From contig JAFYMJ010000096.1 in assembly GCA_017556665.1 (NCBI GenBank), positions 1 through 5,887 on the forward strand: 5,887 bases of DNA, in the 5' to 3' direction. The DNA comes from Bacteroidales bacterium. Lineage in GTDB: Bacteria; Bacteroidota; Bacteroidia; Bacteroidales; UBA932. The position numbers were made by a program, and so were the translations under genes. Each line of letters starts with the position of its first letter. Positions within the stretch are counted from its first letter, which is position 1. Positions 1 through 5,887 of this stretch are shown here, one piece after another. The notes below the pieces were generated by a model. It was not told where the DNA came from and searched no databases. It saw only the letters and a program-made list of their open reading frames with translations.

Positions 1-459
1 AAAGATATAGCATCTGCATGGGACAACAAATTTATCCTTAATTTGTCGGGAAGCTATAAATTCAATAGAGGATGGAGTGCAGGAGCCAGATTAAAAGCTA
101 CAGCAGGGGCACCATACACCCCGTATGACATAGATAAAAGTTCCTTGGTTCAGGCTTGGGATTCTCAGGGGAAACCATACCTAAACTATGCATTGTACAA
201 TAGTTTGAGACTGGACGGATTCTACCAGATAGACATTAGGATTGACAAGCAGTTTGTATTCAAGAGATGGATACTTGGGCTATACCTTGATATCCAGAAT
301 ATAACCAACAACAAAATTGACATTGCAGACGGCATTTTACCTACAGGGGAAATTGCAAATCCTAATGCTCCTGCAAATGAGCAGAAGTACGTAATGAAAA
401 CAATTCCTCTTAACAGTGGAACACTGATGCCTACAATAGGAATTACATTTGAGATTTAG
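1..459 (+). CDS. TonB-dependent outer-membrane receptor, C-terminal part of the beta-barrel (5' end outside window)
   Basis: Frame 1 is open from the first base to a TAG stop at 457-459, giving 152 visible residues. The fragment has the alternating hydrophobic/polar strands of an outer-membrane barrel and the typical end of Bacteroidetes TonB-dependent receptors. These are a GAPYTP turn (visible residues 36-41), an R-L-x-x-F-Y-x-I-D-I-R-I-D-K strand (about 70-83), and a YLDIQNITN strand (95-103) followed by a long polar loop and a last strand ending MPTIGITFEI. Such receptors import bound ligands (glycans, iron chelates, vitamins, peptides) across the outer membrane using TonB energy. The plug domain and N-terminus that would indicate the ligand are not in view. 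A TTG at 43-45 is only an internal Leu codon, because receptor-like sequence continues upstream of it. The last residue is Ile rather than the more usual Phe. The stop overlaps the converging metallo-hydrolase gene by 4 bases. The family call is firm; the substrate is unknown. Confidence 0.9.
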   Translation, partial: KDIASAWDNKFILNLSGSYKFNRGWSAGARLKATAGAPYTPYDIDKSSLVQAWDSQGKPYLNYALYNSLRLDGFYQIDIRIDKQFVFKRWILGLYLDIQNITNNKIDIADGILPTGEIANPNAPANEQKYVMKTIPLNSGTLMPTIGITFEI

Positions 460-1262
460 AGTACAATTGTCTCCAAATCTTCTGGCACAAAAATGTTGCC
501 GGTAAAGAATTGGGCTGCCTCTTTGGTATATTCAACTTTTCTGGTATCAATTGTCTTGTCTTCTGTATGATACAGAATAAGATTCTTGACAGCAAGTTCC
601 TGTGCCAATTGGGCAGCATCTTTTGCTGTACTGTGGTGTTTCTGATATGGTTTGAAAATATCCCTGTCTTTGTACAGGCAGAATGCCTCGCACATAAGAT
701 AATCTACCCCCTTTACATATTCTGTATTGCCTTGATTGAACGGCTCGTCTCCCAGACATACCAAAATTTTGCCGCTTGGGAGTGTTGCCCTGAATCCGTA
801 CTGAGGTTCTTTTGTGGAAAGGGTATCAAAACATTTGAGATTTAACTCACCAATAACAAGATTGTCACCGTTCTCAAACTCTTTAAGGTGAACTCTCTTG
901 CCTACGTATGCCATATTCTTATATGGAAGTACAAGATTGCATATTGTCATAAGGGTATCTATCCCTTTTTTATGGCTGTAAACTGTAAAGTCTCCACAAT
1001 ACTTATCTGAAAGCATTGCAGCTGTAACCATTCTCACAATCCATACTGCTCCAAGAATATGGTCTGTATGACAATGTGTTATAAAAAGATTATGAATATC
1101 TGTAACATTTACACAGGCTCTGTCCAATTGTGATAAAATTCCATTTCCGCCACCTGCATCAACCATAAGCAACTCATTTTGAGTCTTTAGGAGAAAACAG
1201 GTATTGAAACATTTTTTTACAACCGCATTGCCGGTACCCAGCATAACAATTTGCTCACTCAT
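456..1262 (-). CDS. RNase Z-like metallo-beta-lactamase-fold hydrolase
   Basis: A complete 268-residue protein with no signal peptide, so probably cytoplasmic. Visible motifs in order are: an N-terminal LGTG turn (8-11); DAGGG (35-39); the metal-binding HxHxDH as HCHTDH (63-68); a GD (171-172) whose Asp normally bridges the two metals; KHHSTAKDAA (208-217), matching the RNase Z-type HxTxxxAA motif; and a last His in LYHTED (H232). This order resembles ribonuclease Z and related phosphodiesterases. However, I see no glycine/proline-rich flexible arm, which tRNA 3'-processing enzymes use to grip tRNA, so a related hydrolase of unknown substrate is more likely than true RNase Z. The expected third His ligand between HxHxDH and GD is not found; the best-aligned position is Leu148. 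There are ten cysteines, many for a cytoplasmic protein. The ATG at 1260-1262 places LGTG close to the N-terminus as usual for the family. No Shine-Dalgarno sequence is visible. A -7 element lies about 40 bases upstream. The gene stands alone, convergent with the receptor and divergent from the ATPase. Confidence 0.85.
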   Translation of the reverse strand: MSEQIVMLGTGNAVVKKCFNTCFLLKTQNELLMVDAGGGNGILSQLDRACVNVTDIHNLFITHCHTDHILGAVWIVRMVTAAMLSDKYCGDFTVYSHKKGIDTLMTICNLVLPYKNMAYVGKRVHLKEFENGDNLVIGELNLKCFDTLSTKEPQYGFRATLPSGKILVCLGDEPFNQGNTEYVKGVDYLMCEAFCLYKDRDIFKPYQKHHSTAKDAAQLAQELAVKNLILYHTEDKTIDTRKVEYTKEAAQFFTGNIFVPEDLETIVL

Positions 1263-1303
1263 AATCTTTAAATAAGTATTTTACCTTAGTTTATTAACAC
1301 CCG

Positions 1304-1311
1304 CAAATTTA
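1304..1311 (-). promoter_or_regulatory. Bacteroidetes-type -7 element for the metallo-hydrolase gene
   Basis: On the minus strand these bases read TAAATTTG, an exact match to the Bacteroidetes -7 consensus TAnnTTTG. Transcription would start near 1297 and leave a leader of about 35 bases before the ATG at 1262. I find no good TTTG-type -33 element at the usual distance upstream on this strand, so the promoter may be weak or need an activator. The match is seen directly; its activity is inferred. Confidence 0.5.
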
Positions 1312-1340
1312 GCATTAATAACAAATAATAACTATTTTTG
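1308..1340 (+). promoter_or_regulatory. Bacteroidetes-type promoter for the ATPase-lipoprotein operon
   Basis: Bases 1333-1340 read TATTTTTG, an exact match to the -7 consensus TAnnTTTG. TTTA at 1308-1311, one mismatch from the -33 consensus TTTG, lies 21 bases upstream, a spacing normal for Bacteroidetes sigma-ABfr promoters. The predicted transcription start is around 1345-1348, giving a very short AT-rich leader of roughly 20 bases before the ATG at 1366. That leaves little room for a riboswitch or other leader regulation. The -33 part overlaps the -7 element of the divergent gene. Confidence 0.6.
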
Positions 1341-1365
1341 CGAACATAAATATTATTGTATACAA

Positions 1366-3921
1366 ATGAACATTGACATAAAAAGAGGACTTAGTAAAGA
1401 GCAAGTGGAAGAGAGCAGAAAACAGTATGGACTAAACTTGCTTACACCCCCTCCTACCACCCCATGGTGGAAATTGTATTTGGAGAAATTTACAGACCCA
1501 CTAATTATAATATTGCTTGTTGCTACTGTAATATCGCTTATATTTGGAATTATACATGGTAATTTTACTGAATCAATAGGCATATTATGTGCTATACTAA
1601 TTGCAACAGGTGTAGGTTTTTATCAGGAATGGGATGCAAAAAAGAAATTCGATTCCATGAAATCAACCAAAGACTTTGAACTTGTAAAGGTAAGAAGGGA
1701 TGGGGCTGTTGTAGAGATTACAAAAGACCAGATTGTTGTTGGAGATGTTGTAATCCTTGCAGCTGGTGATGAGATACCTGCAGATATTGAGCTTTTTAGT
1801 GCTACAGAGCTTAAAGTGAACGAATCCAGCATGACTGGTGAATCTGTAGCAGTAGCAAAGTATCCTATAAATTACATCTACACAGGCTCCGGTTTTGCAC
1901 CCAATCTTGTATTGCGTGGAACAACAATTGAGCAGGGTCTTGGAGAGGGATACGTTGTAAAAGTTGGAGATACTACCGAAATTGGCAAAACAACCCAACA
2001 GGCTTTTTCTGAGACAAAAAACAGAACGCCGCTGGAGGAGAAACTGGACGAACTTGCAAAGAAAATAAGCATTCTCGCATTCTCTATTGCATCACTTATT
2101 TTTGTAATACTCAATATTGTACATTGGACAAACTATCAGTTTACTTTTACAGTAGAAACACTCCTTACAGTTCTGCAATTCCTTATGTCTGCAGTAGTTG
2201 TAATAATTGTTGCTGTACCGGAAGGGCTCCCTTTATCGGTGACCCTGGCTCTTGCATTCTCTATGAAGACTATGGCAAAGGAGCACAATCTGGTAAAAAA
2301 GATGCATGCATGCGAGACTATTGGAGCTGTAAACCTTATCTTCACCGACAAAACAGGTACACTTACCCAAAACTGCATGAGTGTTGTAGATAAGGATGTT
2401 GAGCCTCAAAATGAGGAACTTTTAGCCAGAATTGGAGCAATTAACTCAACAGCAAACTGGGGCAGTGAGGACAATGTTATAGGAAACCCTACAGAGGGAG
2501 CTATTCTAAAGGAAATTGGAAAAACAAAGACACATAAAATTAGGGAAACTTACAAAATAGTTGAAAGTATCCCTTTCTCCAGCTCTACCAAATATATGGT
2601 TACATACGCAAAGGGGATGTTTACCAGTGAGCAGATATGTGTTATTAAAGGGGCACCTGAGGTAATAGCAAGGATAATTGGGTATGATGCATATTTGTCT
2701 AAAGTTTCTTTGCAGCAAGAGAGAGGCAGACGTGCCATTTCTGCAGCAGAAATTGATCTTTCCTGCGGATACAGTGCAATTGAAAAGAGATTGAAAGAGG
2801 GTCAGACACTTGAAAACTGCAAATACATAGGAACATGGTTTATTGAAGATCCGGTAAGGACAGATGTACCACAGGCAATAAACAAATGTTACAAAGCGGG
2901 AATAGATGTTGTAATGATGACCGGAGACAACCTTAAAACAGGCAGCGAGATTGCAAGCCAGGCAGGGTTTAAAGATATATGGGCTGTTGAAGCTAAAGAT
3001 TTCTTTACCCAAACACATAATGGTGGCAACAAACGTCCGTTCCCTAATGTTATTGCCAGATGTACACCTATAGACAAACTTGATATCCTTAAATGGGCGC
3101 AGGCCCAGAATTATGTCTGTGCAATGACAGGAGATGGTGTAAACGACTCCCCTTCTCTTAATCATGCAGATGTTGGTATAGCTATGGGTTCCGGAACATC
3201 AGTTGCAAAAGAGGCTTCTGACATTATTCTCCTTAACGATGCATTTCCAAGTATTGTAACTGGTGTAAAATGGGGAAGGTCATTATACAAGAATATCAAG
3301 AACTTCCTGTTCTTCCAATTGTCAATAAATGTATCGGCTTGTCTTGTTGCCCTGTTTGGTCCTGTTATTGGAATAGAGATGCCTTTTACAGTTACACAAT
3401 TCTTGTGGATAAATCTTGTTATGGACTCATTGGCAGCAATAGCACTTGCAAGTGAACCTGCAGATGAGAATGTCCTTAACGACAGCCCAAGGGACAGAAG
3501 TGAGTTTATCATAAACAAGCCGTTGGCCAAAGCTATATTTGGATTTGGTATTTTTGTATGGGCATTGTGCACATTTGTCCTATGGGGAAATAAAAATTCC
3601 ATCACTTTCTTGGGTGATATCAGCATGTCGGAATTCTTTGCAGGATATATGATATTGAACTGGTGGAACATGTTCAATGCAAGAGTTATTGGAAAAGAAA
3701 AGTCTGTTTTTGACGGCTTGATGAAAAACAATAAATTCTGGGGAACTTCAATACTTATTCTTGTAACAACATACCTTATTGTACAATTTGGAGGAGAGGT
3801 ATTCAATACAGAACCAATAAGCACTAAAGAGTGGCTTATATTAATTGCCATCACTTCACCTGTAGTAATTGTAAGGGAACTTTACCATCAACTTTTTGGA
3901 AAAAAGACAATAAAAAAATAA
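1366..3921 (+). CDS. PMCA-type (P2B) calcium-translocating P-type ATPase
   Basis: A complete 851-residue inner-membrane pump that uses ATP to export Ca2+ from the cytoplasm, probably exchanging protons. An N-terminal cation-ATPase segment (GLSKEQVEESR..YG) precedes membrane helices M1-M2 (about 45-86). The actuator domain carries TGES (157-160). M3-M4 (about 235-292) hold the ion-site PEGLP with E286. The phosphorylation site is D328 in DKTGTLTQN. The nucleotide domain has NPTEGA (374-379), K409 in FSSSTKYM and KGAPE (428-432). Next come DPVR (495-498), TGDN (519-522) and the hinge GDGVND (589-594). M5-M10 fill about 645-837. M6 has N683 and D687 (NLVMDS). In M5, Ala658 sits where SERCA pumps have a Ca2+-binding Glu, and M8 contains FNxxNAR-like WNMFNAR. 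Both features, with VPEGLPLSVTLALAFSMK, mark the plasma-membrane (one Ca2+ per cycle) type. There is no calmodulin-binding tail, as expected in bacteria. All catalytic residues are present. The start at ATG 1366 matches the family's N-terminus and follows the promoter at 1308-1340. The next gene begins 4 bases after the stop. Confidence 0.95.
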   Translation: MNIDIKRGLSKEQVEESRKQYGLNLLTPPPTTPWWKLYLEKFTDPLIIILLVATVISLIFGIIHGNFTESIGILCAILIATGVGFYQEWDAKKKFDSMKSTKDFELVKVRRDGAVVEITKDQIVVGDVVILAAGDEIPADIELFSATELKVNESSMTGESVAVAKYPINYIYTGSGFAPNLVLRGTTIEQGLGEGYVVKVGDTTEIGKTTQQAFSETKNRTPLEEKLDELAKKISILAFSIASLIFVILNIVHWTNYQFTFTVETLLTVLQFLMSAVVVIIVAVPEGLPLSVTLALAFSMKTMAKEHNLVKKMHACETIGAVNLIFTDKTGTLTQNCMSVVDKDVEPQNEELLARIGAINSTANWGSEDNVIGNPTEGAILKEIGKTKTHKIRETYKIVESIPFSSSTKYMVTYAKGMFTSEQICVIKGAPEVIARIIGYDAYLSKVSLQQERGRRAISAAEIDLSCGYSAIEKRLKEGQTLENCKYIGTWFIEDPVRTDVPQAINKCYKAGIDVVMMTGDNLKTGSEIASQAGFKDIWAVEAKDFFTQTHNGGNKRPFPNVIARCTPIDKLDILKWAQAQNYVCAMTGDGVNDSPSLNHADVGIAMGSGTSVAKEASDIILLNDAFPSIVTGVKWGRSLYKNIKNFLFFQLSINVSACLVALFGPVIGIEMPFTVTQFLWINLVMDSLAAIALASEPADENVLNDSPRDRSEFIINKPLAKAIFGFGIFVWALCTFVLWGNKNSITFLGDISMSEFFAGYMILNWWNMFNARVIGKEKSVFDGLMKNNKFWGTSILILVTTYLIVQFGGEVFNTEPISTKEWLILIAITSPVVIVRELYHQLFGKKTIKK

Positions 3922-3925
3922 AATC

Positions 3926-5077
3926 ATGAAAAAAATCATTTACTCATTTGTACTGCTTCTTGCTGTTGTAGCCTGTACAACAAAACAGAAAGATTACAGT
4001 AAATTGGACACAGCTTTTGCCCAAATAATTGCAACAGACAGTGTTCCGGCAATATCTGTAGCGTACATTGCCCCAAATGACACATTTTATTGTAAAGAGA
4101 TCTTTAACCCTCAGTTTTACACTCAAGGGCAAACAGACTCTTTAAAAATGCATTCAAATGAGAGTGTGTTCCAAGCTGCATCACTTAGCAAAGTTGTGTT
4201 TGCATATATAGTAAACAAAATGGCTCAAAGAGGTGAGATTGATTTGGATACACCTGTAGAGAAATACACAAATCTGGACAGATTTGAAAAAGAGGGTGGA
4301 GATTATGGAAGATTTACCAAAGAACAAAGTCTGGAGATGGCTAAAAAACTTACTCCAAGAATTATACTAAGCCACAGAACAGGTCTTCCAAACTGGAGTG
4401 CATCTCCATCATCTGATCAATGGCCAACTTCACATATCACATTCAAATTTGAGGCTGATTCATGCTATGGCTACTCTGGAGAAGGTTTTGCCCTTCTACA
4501 AAGAGCTGTAGAGGCAATTAAAGGGAAAACAATCCAGGAGATTGCAACAGAAGAGGTATTTGCCCCACTTGGAATGACAAACACCTCTTACGCATGGGAA
4601 GAGAAATATGACACACTTGCTTTAGATGGATACAACCGTAAAGGTGAAAACAGAGGTAAAGGAAGACACCCAAGAGCCAATGTAGGTTATACACTTAGAA
4701 CAACAGCAGCAGATTACATAAAATTTGTCAAGACCTTAATGGATGGAATCAATTCAAATGACCCTGCTGCAGTAGCCATGACAAACATTGCCCCTGATGC
4801 ACCAAAGGCAATAAGATACGCAAAAGAGCATAGAGATTGCGACAGCACTATGTATTGGGGATTAGGTGTAGGAGTTGAGCAGAATCCTCAATTTGGAAAA
4901 GCTGTATGGCACTGGGGAAACAACGGAAACTTTAGAGCTCTGTTCATTATTTTACCAGAGCACAACAAATGTTTTGTTTACTTTACAAACGGTGCACGTG
5001 GCCACGATATTGTAAATAAGGTTACCCAAGAGCTAATGGGTGGCACATTTGCAATTGAGCCTTGGATTAACAGCTAA
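3926..5077 (+). CDS. Lipoprotein serine hydrolase, beta-lactamase class C / penicillin-binding-protein fold
   Basis: A complete 383-residue protein. It opens with a lipoprotein signal peptide: K2-K3, a hydrophobic stretch, then the lipobox VVAC with lipidated Cys17. The sequence after Cys17 (TTKQKDYSK) lacks the acidic run that sends Bacteroidetes lipoproteins to the cell surface, so a periplasm-facing anchor is the better guess. The domain is of the PF00144 type. The nucleophile motif is S86-L-S-K89, the second motif is Y183-S184-G185 (YSG in place of the YxN of class C enzymes), and the third is H329-W-G331 in place of KTG. HRTGLPNW (150-157) is also a typical family segment. Relatives include esterases, D-aminopeptidases, peptidoglycan carboxypeptidases and class C beta-lactamases; the YSG/HxG pair argues against a true beta-lactamase. 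Substrate is unknown. The gap of 4 bases after the calcium pump, with no promoter visible in it, indicates co-transcription. The start region is A-rich with no Shine-Dalgarno sequence, as usual in Bacteroidetes. Confidence 0.9.
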   Translation: MKKIIYSFVLLLAVVACTTKQKDYSKLDTAFAQIIATDSVPAISVAYIAPNDTFYCKEIFNPQFYTQGQTDSLKMHSNESVFQAASLSKVVFAYIVNKMAQRGEIDLDTPVEKYTNLDRFEKEGGDYGRFTKEQSLEMAKKLTPRIILSHRTGLPNWSASPSSDQWPTSHITFKFEADSCYGYSGEGFALLQRAVEAIKGKTIQEIATEEVFAPLGMTNTSYAWEEKYDTLALDGYNRKGENRGKGRHPRANVGYTLRTTAADYIKFVKTLMDGINSNDPAAVAMTNIAPDAPKAIRYAKEHRDCDSTMYWGLGVGVEQNPQFGKAVWHWGNNGNFRALFIILPEHNKCFVYFTNGARGHDIVNKVTQELMGGTFAIEPWINS

Positions 5078-5125
5078 GAGCACCAATGGAAGACCCTGCC
5101 TGTTGCTGTGCGGTTGGGTATCTGT

Positions 5126-5166
5126 AAAAAAGATAAGGACCGGATCAAAATTCATTTGACCCGGTC
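5126..5166 (-). terminator. Probable intrinsic terminator of the pseudouridine synthase gene, possibly bidirectional
   Basis: GACCGG (5138-5143) pairs with CCGGTC (5161-5166). After one A/C mismatch, TCAAA (5145-5149) pairs with TTTGA (5155-5159) around a 5-base loop. On the minus strand the stem is followed within 6 bases by six T (5131-5126), the layout of an intrinsic terminator. On the plus strand it could also stop read-through from the lipoprotein gene, but only a weak TCTCTTT follows. The stem includes the last codons and the TGA stop of the pseudouridine synthase. Confidence 0.6.
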
Positions 5167-5887
5167 TCTTTGCGTATACAGATATCTTTATGCGTTACAG
5201 GATGTTCAAAAGTAACACTCTCTGCATGAAGCATCAGTCTGGCAGATGGTATTCCACCATAAAGGGTATCCCCTACTATTGGTATCCCCAACCCCAAGCT
5301 ATGTGCAGAATGGAGACGCAGCTGGTGTGTCCTCCCTGTAATTGGAACAAACCTTACTCTTGTAAGACTATTTGCATAGTCTCTCTCCAATACCTCATAT
5401 TTTGTTACAGACTCTTTTCCATTCTCAAAATCAACCATCTGTGCAGGTCTATGGTTGTAATCCTCATTCAAAGGGAGATTGATTTCACCTTTGTCGGGAA
5501 GAAGAATACCTCCGAGCAGAGCAACATACTCTTTATGAACACTCCTTGATGCAAACAGGCTTTGCATAACTTTGTATGAATCAATATCCTTTGCAAATAC
5601 CAATACTCCCGACGTATCCATATCCAACCTGTGCACAGGAAAAATATTTGTCTTGCACTTCTGCTGCAAAAGTTCTGCAACAGATCCAATTGGGATATTT
5701 CCAGGGACAGAAGGGACTCCTGAGGGTTTATTTACGGCAATTATATGATCATCTTCATAAAGTACTTCCAAGTCTTGGGGTGTTGTTGCAGAAACCGTTG
5801 CCCCCTCCTTTCCTTTCTCAACATCCAAACCTTTAAGCATAAAGTTTAATATTGGCTCACATTTACCCTTACATGAAGGATAAAAAT
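5145..5887 (-). CDS. RluA-family RNA pseudouridine synthase with N-terminal extension (5' end outside window)
   Basis: The minus-strand frame runs open from the right edge to TGA at 5147-5145, showing 246 residues. The enzyme isomerises uridine to pseudouridine in rRNA or tRNA. The ATG at 5840 is unlikely to be the start. The 15 residues encoded before it (FYPSCKGKCEPILNF) closely resemble, from memory, the corresponding part of longer Bacteroidales homologues of roughly 550 residues, so the gene continues leftward in protein terms beyond the window. Counting from that internal Met, the catalytic domain shows EDDHIIAVNKPSGVPSVPG (29-47), the catalytic motif HRLDMDTSG (70-78, nucleophile D73, codon 5622-5624), KEY (103-105), and the RNA-binding/fold motif GRTHQLRLH (169-177) followed by a GDTLYGG turn (190-196). 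All core motifs are intact. The specific uridine modified cannot be told. No S4 domain is visible in the part in view. The 3' end overlaps a terminator hairpin. Confidence 0.9.
   Translation of the reverse strand, partial: FYPSCKGKCEPILNFMLKGLDVEKGKEGATVSATTPQDLEVLYEDDHIIAVNKPSGVPSVPGNIPIGSVAELLQQKCKTNIFPVHRLDMDTSGVLVFAKDIDSYKVMQSLFASRSVHKEYVALLGGILLPDKGEINLPLNEDYNHRPAQMVDFENGKESVTKYEVLERDYANSLTRVRFVPITGRTHQLRLHSAHSLGLGIPIVGDTLYGGIPSARLMLHAESVTFEHPVTHKDICIRKETGSNEF

Noticed and set aside
447..478. Imperfect inverted repeat (447-454 with 470-478) at the convergent gene ends as a terminator
   Set aside because: The stem is AT-rich with a bulge, the loop is 15 bases, and no T-run follows on either strand.
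445..844. A 14-base exact direct repeat (ACATTTGAGATTTA) at 445-458 and 831-844
   Set aside because: One copy is at the receptor's end and the other inside the metallo-hydrolase gene. In AT-rich DNA of this length a single 14-base match is not far from chance, and the flanks do not extend it.
510..845. A 111-codon plus-strand open frame inside the metallo-hydrolase gene
   Set aside because: It lies entirely antisense to a gene with clear family motifs, its product has no recognisable domain, and no promoter or start signal supports it.
2506..3854. Two long minus-strand open frames (219 and 230 codons) overlapping by 4 bases across the ATPase gene
   Set aside because: They are antisense to the best-conserved part of the pump. 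Codon bias of a real gene often leaves the opposite strand open, and neither product resembles a known family.
5078..5137. Possible small gene or RNA between the lipoprotein stop and the hairpin
   Set aside because: The stretch is only 60 bases, with no convincing open frame, promoter or strong fold.
5838..5840. ATG as the start of the pseudouridine synthase
   Set aside because: The frame stays open to the window edge and the upstream residues look like conserved homologue sequence, so this Met is treated as internal.

Overview
The window looks like ordinary chromosomal DNA from a Bacteroidetes bacterium, most likely of the order Bacteroidales. Four things point there: the SusC/RagA-style end of a TonB-dependent receptor, -7 promoter elements of the TAnnTTTG type, A-rich start regions without a Shine-Dalgarno sequence, and a RluA-type pseudouridine synthase carrying the N-terminal extension I associate with Bacteroidales homologues. 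The DNA is AT-rich throughout, and I see no insertion sequence, phage gene, CRISPR array, tRNA or rRNA. The genus cannot be told from this window.

Layout from left to right. Bases 1-459 (+) are the 3' end of a TonB-dependent outer-membrane receptor whose start lies outside the window. It converges on, and overlaps by 4 bases, a complete minus-strand gene (456-1262) for an RNase Z-like metallo-beta-lactamase-fold hydrolase. Between that gene and the next is a 103-base divergent intergenic region (1263-1365) with a recognisable Bacteroidetes -7 element on each strand. The plus-strand promoter drives a two-gene unit: an 851-residue PMCA-type (P2B) calcium-pumping P-type ATPase (1366-3921) and, 4 bases later, a lipoprotein of the serine beta-lactamase/penicillin-binding-protein fold (3926-5077). 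A 67-base spacer and a hairpin follow. The last gene is on the minus strand (5145 to the right edge) and encodes a RluA-family pseudouridine synthase whose N-terminus is cut off.

How the genes relate. The Ca2+ pump and the lipoprotein are almost certainly co-transcribed. One works in the inner membrane and the other is anchored in the envelope, so a shared envelope role is possible, but nothing in the sequence proves a functional link. The other genes look like independent neighbours. I do not see convincing evidence of an undescribed system. The points most worth a second look are an apparent missing metal-ligand histidine in the metallo-hydrolase, the back-to-back promoters, the pump-hydrolase pairing, and the Cys-containing extension of the pseudouridine synthase.
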